A stretch of DNA of 64,000 bases from Phyto melanocephala (lineage: Eukaryota; Arthropoda; Insecta; Diptera; Rhinophoridae), in contig OW799236.1 in the NCBI GenBank assembly GCA_941918925.1, positions 87,686,216-87,750,215 of the forward strand. Reading direction: 5' to 3'. Shown here in pieces: positions 56,424-64,000 of the stretch (position 1 is the first letter of the stretch; every line of letters begins with the position of its first letter). Made by a program: the position numbers and the translations under genes. Below the pieces are notes generated by a model. It worked only from the letters and a program-made list of their open reading frames with translations, was not told the DNA's origin and did no database searches.

Positions 56424-58616
56424 AAAAAATAGGAATTCAAATGTAAATAAAATTTCTATAAACTTGACTAATAAAATTTAAATCTAATAAAAAATAATTA
56501 TGTCAAAATATCTTTACATACATACATATGTATGTATGTATGTATGTGTATGTAAGTATATATACCAAAAAAATCCATATAAGTCAACTTGTACATCCCT
56601 GCATATTGTAGGTGCAGAAAAACAGATTTAGATACTGTGTTTTGAGTTGAGTGAACAAATGTGAGGTCGGATGGGTTTCAGGAGCTTTTTGGCGCTTATA
56701 TTATTTCTTCTTCTTCTTAAACATATTTTATTTCATTTTCATTTTGTAATTTTTCATCAAGTACAGCAAGCTTCATATTGCCTTTAGGCCTGCACTAAAA
56801 GAAGGACAGCATCACAACAAATTTTACAGAAACAGAAACATTATAATAATGTAAATGTTCTTGTTGTTTTTGACATATTTTGTTACTGGTTGAACCCGGG
56901 GCGCCTTGCTGGTCCCAACAATATTTTCGTATTGTATTAAAAAAAATAATTGTGATATTGTTATAAATGCAAATGAATAGTCTAGAAACGTTAGTGCAAA
57001 TGAATAATCTATTGGTGTTAGTGTAATTGCTTTCGTACTCCTCTTTCTTTCATGTCCGCATATGCATATATTTCATGGCAATCTTCTAGTATCATTTCAA
57101 TAATAGCGGTGCAATGCCCCATAAAATAGTTATTGATAAAGAATTAAAAAAATAAAAACTATTTATATTTAATATTTATATTAAAAATGGTTAGCTACGG
57201 CAATGGTATCAAAATATTCAATAACAAATTTTATCACAGTCATCAAAAAATTTTTTAGATAGACGAGTTCAAGATGACAGTCAGAAAGACAGACAGACAG
57301 AAAAAATTCTAAATAGTAGTGTTTTGTATTTTAGATCATTGACTATGTGCACCGCTATCAAAATTTTAAAAAAATATTTCGCATGCATACACAGTTCTTT
57401 TACAATCTTATTATATAAGTGTAGATTTAGTGCTGTTTCCCCCTCGAGCAGTTATTTGAAAATGTACTGATATGAACGAGTGTTGAAAAGCAAAAAATGT
57501 TTTAAACATTTTTTCTTCAGTCTTGTCTGATTGGCTGATGTTTTCACAGAGCCACAGACAGACAGACAGACAGTCATCGTACAAAAACGGCCGCATAAAA
57601 TGACTGCATTAAAAATAATCAGAGTGGACACAAAGAGTGTAAGAAAATATGTATGATGGAATGGACAATTGGTATGAATGTTTATTTGCCCTGCTAAAAT
57701 AAAATTTTATTTAGCATTCTTTTCTTTTTTGGGCTTTCATTCATGTTCTAACAATTCACATGAATGTATATTCAATGTTAAAGGATTTTCGTTGAATTTT
57801 CGATGTCTGGGTAAAGACTTAATTTATTTAACTTGAATTTTTGGTAGTAATAATATTGGTATAGAAAAAATAAGCTGGTTCAATACAAACAAAAAATTTA
57901 ACTTATGAAAAATTTAAGAACAAATCAACTAAAAATATTTTAATAATTATTGCAAAATTTATGTCACCAGAATACCTTCTGTAACTAAAAAATTTATTTT
58001 TATATTTAATTATCCAAGCCTAAGGTCATACGTAACAGTTTTTATTTTTTTTATATAAAAAGCAACACAAATTAAACAATGTTTTATTTTGTTTCTCAAT
58101 ATTTCGCTACTCCTTCGAGTAGAATCTTCAGAAAAATTAATTAACAAATTAACAAAAACTTAAAAATTTTTTTTTTTTATACTAATAATAAAAATGTTTG
58201 AAACAAAAAAAAAATTTTTATATTTTTAATTGTGTGTATGAAATTTCATATAATCATGACGTGGGGCAAAATAGATAAAAACCTGTTAAACGAAAACAAA
58301 AATTTAAATATTGTAGAAAGTACCGAGCACTTCCCCCGCAAACGTAAAAGTAAAAATAAAAAGATTTTTACTACAATAGAATTAATATTTATTATTTTTA
58401 GCAATTTTAGAAAAATCTAATTTCTTTAAATTTTATTTTGTAATCTTACTTTCTTTGCACAAACAATAATTAATTTAATTGTTCAAGATTATTTGAAGTT
58501 CTTCCCAGTTGTGTTGCTAGCATTATCATTAAGCTGCTTCCGCCAGCATAGTTCAAAGTCAAACATTAAACTCATATTGTGGATCTCCATATTGACAACT
58601 TCTTTTACTAGAGTAA
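56424..58616. other. AT-rich intergenic stretch with microsatellites
   Basis: No gene is supported. It contains a palindromic (CATA)n(TATG)n run at 56519-56556, (CAGA)n runs at 57285-57300 and 57553-57572, and a short GC-rich tRNA-like scrap GGTTGAACCCGGGGCGCC at about 56889. Confidence 0.45.
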
Positions 58617-58617
58617 A

Positions 58618-59606
58618 GGCTTCATTAGTCTTTACTTTCTGTTGTCGTTCTGTGACGTGCCGTTCTGTTGTTTAATTTTTGTGGTTACTTCTTTTGTAAA
58701 AAATCATCTGCCTTAATTTACAAGGTAATCTTACAAACACAAGCTTATTATATTTTTTGTTTATTTTTCTCGTCAAAGTCCGTACATAAAAAAAAATTGT
58801 TGTGTCAGATTTCATCTATAAGCAAACAGAGTCCCTATGTTGCAGCCACCTTTAAAATATAGGCACCTAAATATCAGCTGTTTCTCTCTCAATGGCCGTC
58901 ACTTAACGTTGAATTCTATTTTCTACAGGTTCGTTCGCAACGGCACGGAAGGTAGGTAGGTAGGTAGGTAGGTAAGGCTGGTGCAAAGTTACCCTCACAC
59001 CTTCACTCGGAGACCATTACGGTCCATTGTGACGCCTTAATAGAGAGAAGAATAGAAATATTTAGGATAGAAGAGAAGGAGAAGCAGACCATTCCAGAGT
59101 CTCCGGCGGGAAACGAACCCGCAACCCCCAAACAACTGACTTGTCCTGTACTGACTAGTCCACAGGGGGTGTGAAGTTACCTTCACCCGGAGACCATTAC
59201 GGTCCATTGTGACGCCATGCCAGAGTCTCCGGCGGGATACGAACCCGCAACCCCCAAACAACTGACTGGTCCTGTACTGACTAGTCCACAGGGGGTGCAA
59301 AGTTACCCTCACACCTTCACCCGGAAACCATTACGGTCCATTGTGACGCCTTAATAGAGAGAGGAGTAGAATAAGAATAGAAATATTTAGAATAGAAGAG
59401 AAAGAGAAGCAGACAATTCCAGAGTCTCCGGCGGGAATCGAACCCGCAACCCCCAAACAACTGACTTGTCCTTTACTGACTAGTCCACAGGGGCACCCTA
59501 ACGGCACGGAAAGTAACAGAACAATCAACGACTTGTACACATTTTCTATTTAACAGAATGAAGTCAGCTGATTCGGAACGGAACAGAAAGTAAAGACTAA
59601 TTATGC
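58618..59606. mobile_element. Inverted-repeat element hosting the SINE trimer
   Basis: Left end GGCTTCATTAGTCTTTACTT, TCTGTTGTCGTTCTG and right end, inverted, GGCATAATTAGTCTTTACTT, TCTGTTCCGTTCCG are clear matches. TTAA follows the right end and TAAA precedes the left, which would fit a piggyBac-like TTAA site with one change. Without the SINE the element would be about 430 bp and non-coding. Confidence 0.65.
58951..59499 (-). mobile_element. Trimeric tRNA-derived SINE
   Basis: Three head-to-tail units run on the minus strand: 59499-59294, 59293-59169 and 59168-58951. Each starts with a tRNA-like region: CCCTGTGGACTAGTCAG (A box) and GCGGGTTCGATTCCCGCC (B box, 59434-59444 in unit 1), then GCGTCACAATGGACCGTAAT and TAACTTTGCACC. 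Units 1 and 3 have a pyrimidine-rich middle that unit 2 lacks. The 3' tail is (TACC)n. A perfect 12-bp duplication AACGGCACGGAA flanks the whole (58939-58950, 59500-59511), so it inserted as one piece by LINE-type target-primed reverse transcription. Confidence 0.92.
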
Positions 59607-59626
59607 CTTAAGTATGCAAGCCTCTT

Positions 59627-60138
59627 TATACCCTTCACACGACAGTGTAAAAGGGTATATATAGGTTTGTCATTCCGTGTGAAATTTCTACAATATTTAT
59701 CTCCGACCCCATAAAGTATATATTTTCTGAAAGCATATGAATAGGGAAGTTGTTTGAGAATTATCCGTCAGTCCGTCTTTCTGTCCATCTGTCCGCGTGT
59801 ATGTTAAAATCAACTTTTTGAAGGCCCTCGACACCGCCAAGACCCACGTAAGATATCAAAATATTCGGGTGCAGATTGGTATTGGAAATCAGCATAATCG
59901 TAACATAACTACCTTACATATGTTAAATATAAGAAGTGTAAAATATAAGATGACGTCTGAAATAAAATTGCGGAGCGGATTTTTTTTAACTCCAACAACT
60001 ATGTAAAAATTCAAAATCAAAGATGGCGAAAAAATTTAAAACTAAGGCAAAGCTACGATGTGGTCATTACACCTATCTTTATGTTGGTGAAGGGTATTAT
60101 CAGATTCGAGACGGCCGAATATAGCGCTGTTACTAGTT
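59627..60138 (-). repeat. THR dispersed repeat, short copy
   Basis: End B hairpin TATACCCTTCACACGACAG, TGTAAAAGGGTATA (59627-59659), TCCGACCCCATAAAGTAT block, CCGTCTTTCTGTCCATCTG, then a shortened interior with AGATGGCG. End A reads TTCGAGACGGCCGAA with one palindrome mismatch. Confidence 0.85.
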
Positions 60139-60533
60139 TTTTTCATACTTTAACTAAAAATATTATGTTCATGTTTATAAAATTTTTTAAATCGTTTAAA
60201 AAAGACTTACATGAGGTAATTTAATTGCGTTGAATTTCGAATGTGAATATGTCTAATGTATGATCTAGCTACTAACATAAGTTACACCCAGCAATGTCAA
60301 CTATTTATAACCAAAAGCCGCTAGGCTTTAACTCAAATCGCACTAGAAAGCGCTAAAATTTTATTTCGGTTTTATTTTCGTAAATATTTTAGAAAACGCT
60401 ATTATTTTTTAAATAACTTTAGAGATAATTTTGTAACTTTAGCACGGGTAAATATTTTTTTCGTTATATTTTCAAAAGTTAACAAAGCAGAAATTAAAGT
60501 ACAATACTAATATGTAAGATGTAAGATAAATAA
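60139..60533. other. AT-rich spacer
   Basis: Nothing recognised. Confidence 0.45.
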
Positions 60534-61095
60534 AGGGTGTCCAAATGTGAAGTATCATATTCGTTTAATTTAAATGTTTTTTTGAGATTTAAAAAATATT
60601 TTATTTTAGTTTATTACAAAAAGGTTCTTGCTAAAAATTAAAAAAAAAATTTAATTGGTCTAGTGAACCTCCCGACACTGCCTCGGCAGACTTACAATCT
60701 TTTACCGAAATTCTCAATCACTGTTGTCAAAACATGATATCTGCTCGATAATGCTATTTTAAAGCTCTTGAACTGTTGAATAATTATTGCTGTATACTTC
60801 TGAAATGAAAAAACTCCACCAAAAATGGTCTAAAGGTGCCAAAACACACGATCTTATTAGTCAATTCACTTGTCCTCCACGAGATATAATGCGATATTCG
60901 AAACTTTTTTAGAAAAGCTCCATTGTTTCTCTTGATATGTGGCAAGTAGTGACGCCATCTTTTTAAAAACCACAAAACTATTCTCCATGACAAAATAATC
61001 AATTTTTGTCAGTGAAAGCTTCAGATCATCTCCCTGTAGCGATTTCCATTGACCATTTCTACTTCAAATTTGTACGCTCTTTGCAATGTGTAAAT
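60534..61095 (-). pseudogene. Mariner-family transposase fragment (DD41D, rosa-like)
   Basis: An inverted-repeat-like end AAGGGTGTCCAAATGTGAAG lies at 60534. The minus strand around 60970-60800 reads KDGVTTCHISRETMELF, stop, KSFEYRIISRGGQVN, stop, LIRSCVLAPLDHFWW. The DG.TCH.SRET and LAPLD.F.W motifs carry the second and third catalytic Asp, 42 residues apart by my count, with one extra Thr relative to DD41D relatives. Two in-frame stops show decay. Confidence 0.85.
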
Positions 61096-61679
61096 GAAAT
61101 CTATGAATATTTATATATTACTGAAGTAATATATGAATGAAGTTCATATCGTTAACATTTTGAAAATTTTACAGAAAAAGCAAAAAACTGTTTTAAACTA
61201 ATGGCATAGTTTCGATCAGAATGATTTTCACCAGTATTATAAACAAAGCTGTAGGATATTGAATTCTTGCTAAATAAAATAAGATTTTAAAATATTTAAT
61301 AAGCCTTGTTAGTAACATCCATTGGTACTCTTATGAAACCAAAGGCCCTATCTATACATTAATACAAAGTAGATTAATTGTATTTCTTTATTATTTATTA
61401 GAAAAACGCTGCTTAATGAATTTAATTATATGTACACTCTTTTTATTTATTTTTAATTAACATTAATATTATGTGTAAATTAATTTTGCTATTGCAAAGA
61501 GTTAAAAGAATTGGAATAAAGAAGAGTGAGTTTAGAAAGTATTAACTAATTTTTAAAGGGTATGCTATCATAGAAATAATGACAATCTTTAGGAAGTACA
61601 AAGTAGTGCAGCTACTTCTTTTTAAAAACTTTTAATCTTTCTTTTTCTTTCTTTTCAACTCAGATAAAATCGTTCTTAA
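61096..61679. other. AT-rich intergenic stretch
   Basis: Nothing recognised. Confidence 0.45.
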
Positions 61680-62498
61680 GGCCGTGCCGAATCTTATATA
61701 CCCTTCACAACGTGTAGTCATGCAATAACAGTAGTTTGTATCACCATTCATCCCATTTAAAATACGTACATACATATAAAAAACATACATATATAAAACA
61801 TCTCATTGTAAAATTATAAATTTACGTATGTATGTTTAAAAAAAAAATAAAAAAAAAATATAAAAAAAAATTTAAAAAAAAAATTAAAAAGAAAATTAAA
61901 AAAAAAATTAAAAAAAAAATTTAAAAAAAATAATTAAAATAAAAAAAACAATAAATATAAAACAAACAAAAAAATAAAAAAAAAATTTAAAAAAAAAATA
62001 ATAAAAATATAAATAGAATATTAAATAAAAAAAAAAAAAAAAAAAATAAAAAAAAAATTTAAAAAAAAATATAAAAAAATTTTTTTTGGCTCAGCTGGGA
62101 TTCGATGCCACGTTTTCTCTAACCAGTATACACGTTTGTATGTATGTATGTTGTTGTTGTAATGTTGTTTTTGTGAATAAAAAATCGAGGTGGTCGTGGG
62201 TTTTTGTTCATATCTCAGTTGTTTATGTACCGATGTTTCTAATTTTCGATACCGTTCTATTCCCGAATATTTCTGATATTTTAATACCTCACCCGGGTCC
62301 AAGCAATATCAGGGGGCTTCAAAAAGTTGATTTCAACATACACACGGACAGACGGACAGACTGACAGAGATTAATCGACTCCCCTATTCATAAGCTTTCA
62401 GAAAATATATACTTTATGGGGTCGGAAATGAAAATTGTAGAAATTTCACACGGAATGACAAACCTATATATACCCATTTTCACTGTGTGAAGGGTAAT
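61680..62498 (+). repeat. THR dispersed repeat, end A truncated
   Basis: The copy starts inside the end A palindrome (GGCCGTGCCGAA). The A-rich tract is 61836-62085, the tRNA-like module 62088-62132 (minus), then CGAGGTGGTCGTGG, ACACACGGACAGACGGACAG and end B hairpin ATACCCATTTTCACTG / TGTGAAGGGTAAT with two arm mismatches. Confidence 0.9.
62088..62132 (-). repeat. tRNA-like module
   Basis: On the minus strand: TATACTGGTTAGAGAAAACG then GCATCGAATCCCAGCTGAGC; same as 18768-18811. Confidence 0.55.
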
Positions 62499-64000
62499 AA
62501 AATTGCATTAAGCCGTTACAAATTTGTTTGTCTATAATAAATAAATTGTTCAACAGTCAAATCTATCAATTTTTTTGTCAACTTTCAATGTTGTCTATAC
62601 AAACAATCAGTTAAGTAGATAGGGCCGTTTGTTTTTCGTTAATAAAAGTGGTAATTTTGGTCAAATAAGTCCAAATTTTTTTGCAGATGTGTATTTCGAT
62701 GCTATGAATCAGAATCAACAAAAAATTCGATTTTGGATTTTTTATTAGTTAGGGCCGTTTGCGTTTCAGCTAACGATATGTAACTTTTGTAGTCTTATAA
62801 GTTTTTCTCATTTGAATACAATTTTTTAGAAGTCTTAGCAGAATTATTCATTTAAATTTAGAGTTTTTGGTAATATTGGTTTGGTTTCAGGTACAACGTT
62901 TATTATCAGATAAATGGGGATCTTTGATTTGTTCCGAGCATTATGTTGAGTTGTTACTTAAAATTTTCACGAAATAAGTCACAAGTTTTATGGTACGAAT
63001 TGAACAAAAAGCACAATTGTAGTAAATAATTTTATAATTATTATTTTGAAAATTTTGTTTTTGGTGGTAATTGCACTAATTTTACCTATGTCAGTGCTAG
63101 CAATTTTAAGCTGATAATTTTATATTTTTAATTGTTACCTTATGGCAACACTGCTAATAACTCTAAACAATTTATGATTTTCATACGTACATAATAGTCA
63201 ACGTAAACGTTCTAACCGCCCACTATTAAGTGTCATAAAATCACTTTGTCTTTCTTACTTAACATTACATTAGATATCAAACTTTTTTTTTTTTTTGTTT
63301 TAGTTTTTCTTAAGAAAACACTTACTAAGCAAAAGCACACACACAAACGAAATAGGATTACCCAGAAGGTTTTTTCAGCATAATATTTTTTCGATTTATT
63401 ATTTGATCATCTATTTCTTCTTTTATAATTTATGCAATTGACAAGTTTGAAAAATCTGGGGCTGTTTAAAATATCAACTTTTGATTAAAATTAAATACTT
63501 TAATGTACTTATTTCTGGTAGAGGGTAGTCATTTAGAATAAACTGTATTTTTCTGATTAAATTTATATGGAAATTTTAAATTTAAAATATCAAAAAGGTT
63601 CATTGCTTTCAATCTTTGTTAAAGTGATATTTGTAGAGCTTGTTAATTGATAATTCAGTTCCACTGTTCAGAGCTGCAGGGGGATTTGAAAAACAATTTC
63701 AATTTCGTTATTGAACGTGTGTGTTTTGTAACGAGAATTTTATAAATGACTGACAAGAACAGACAAACGAACATAATCCTATTGTAGCTGGTGTAATTTC
63801 TTTTAAATTGTTTTAACAATTAATCATTTGATTCGGAGGGGAATTGTTGGGTATTTCTTGTTCTCTTTGATATTTAAATGATTTTTTTTTTGTTTTAATA
63901 TAAACAATTAACGATGTTAAATAGATTTTTCTGACAGAATACAAATTTTTACCAGCTCAAGTACTTTCCAAAAATTATTTTTAAAATGTGTAATTTAAGA
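62499..64000. other. AT-rich intergenic stretch
   Basis: No gene is supported. The motif AGGGCCGTTTG occurs twice (about 62621 and 62752), each followed by a similar T-rich segment; significance unknown. Confidence 0.45.

Noticed and set aside
56885..56920. GC-rich GGTTGAACCCGGGGCGCC as a possible tRNA
   Set aside because: A B-box-like core is present on the minus strand but no acceptor, D or anticodon arms can be folded.
59037..59540. Minus-strand frames of 69-91 residues with GLVSKGQVSCLGVAGSIP
   Set aside because: They are translations of the SINE units, including the tRNA-like B box; repeated copies explain the open frames.
62086..62364. Open frame shared with 30449-30745 (about 95 residues, starts MAQLGFDATFSLTSIH)
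   Set aside because: Both are read through the tRNA-like module and the CATA and GACGGACAG tracts of THR copies. There is no ATG (TTG start), and other copies break the frame, so similarity comes from the repeat, not from coding selection.

Overview
The window is nuclear DNA from a higher fly (Diptera, Brachycera), most likely a calyptrate of the blowfly or flesh-fly type. The evidence is very high AT content, a canonical fly tRNA-Trp gene, GT-AG introns of 60-130 bp, and a dense, nested load of insect transposon families: Tc1 and mariner, hAT, PIF/Harbinger, Helitrons, non-LTR elements, a tRNA-derived SINE and a solo LTR. Species cannot be fixed from the sequence. There are no bacterial features and no CRISPR array.

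Only two host genes are well supported. One is tRNA-Trp(CCA) at 2524-2595. The other is a five-exon gene at 14122-15730 (+) for a secreted protein of about 428 residues that resembles the insect DNA/RNA non-specific endonuclease family. It appears to have lost catalytic residues and carries a one-base disruption in a run of eight T in its signal-peptide codons. Two very short possible coding exons (761-803 and 38230-38388) are speculative. Almost all other open reading frames are repeat-derived or chance.

The main component is an abundant dispersed repeat, here called THR (terminal-hairpin repeat). About 17 copies or fragments cover roughly a fifth of the window. End A carries the palindrome TTCGGCCGTGCCGAA followed by TATACCCTTCAC. 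End B carries a conserved ACTTTATGGGGTCGG block and a terminal hairpin TATACCC...GGGTATA. Several copies also contain a tRNA-like module with pol III A-box and B-box motifs next to a long A/T-rich tract. Arm sequences change in a compensating way between copies.

Region by region: 1-5 kb has small inverted-repeat elements, THR, tRNA-Trp and a decayed Tc1 element with about 250-bp inverted repeats. 5-13.9 kb has THR fragments, hAT remnants, a mariner derivative and a foldback. 14-15.8 kb is the nuclease-like gene. 16-21 kb has THR copies, one carrying a Helitron concatemer. 22-35 kb has MITEs, a solo LTR, a Harbinger remnant and THR copies, one split by a Helitron at a readable target site. 35-49 kb has Helitrons, Tc1 and LINE fragments and a three-level nest. 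49-64 kb has more THR, mariner fragments and a trimeric SINE with a perfect 12-bp target duplication.

The nesting gives a relative chronology: THR copies are older than the Helitrons and mariners inside them, and a MITE is older than the SINE inside it. The region looks like a gene-poor transposon accumulation zone. No statement here rests on a database search.
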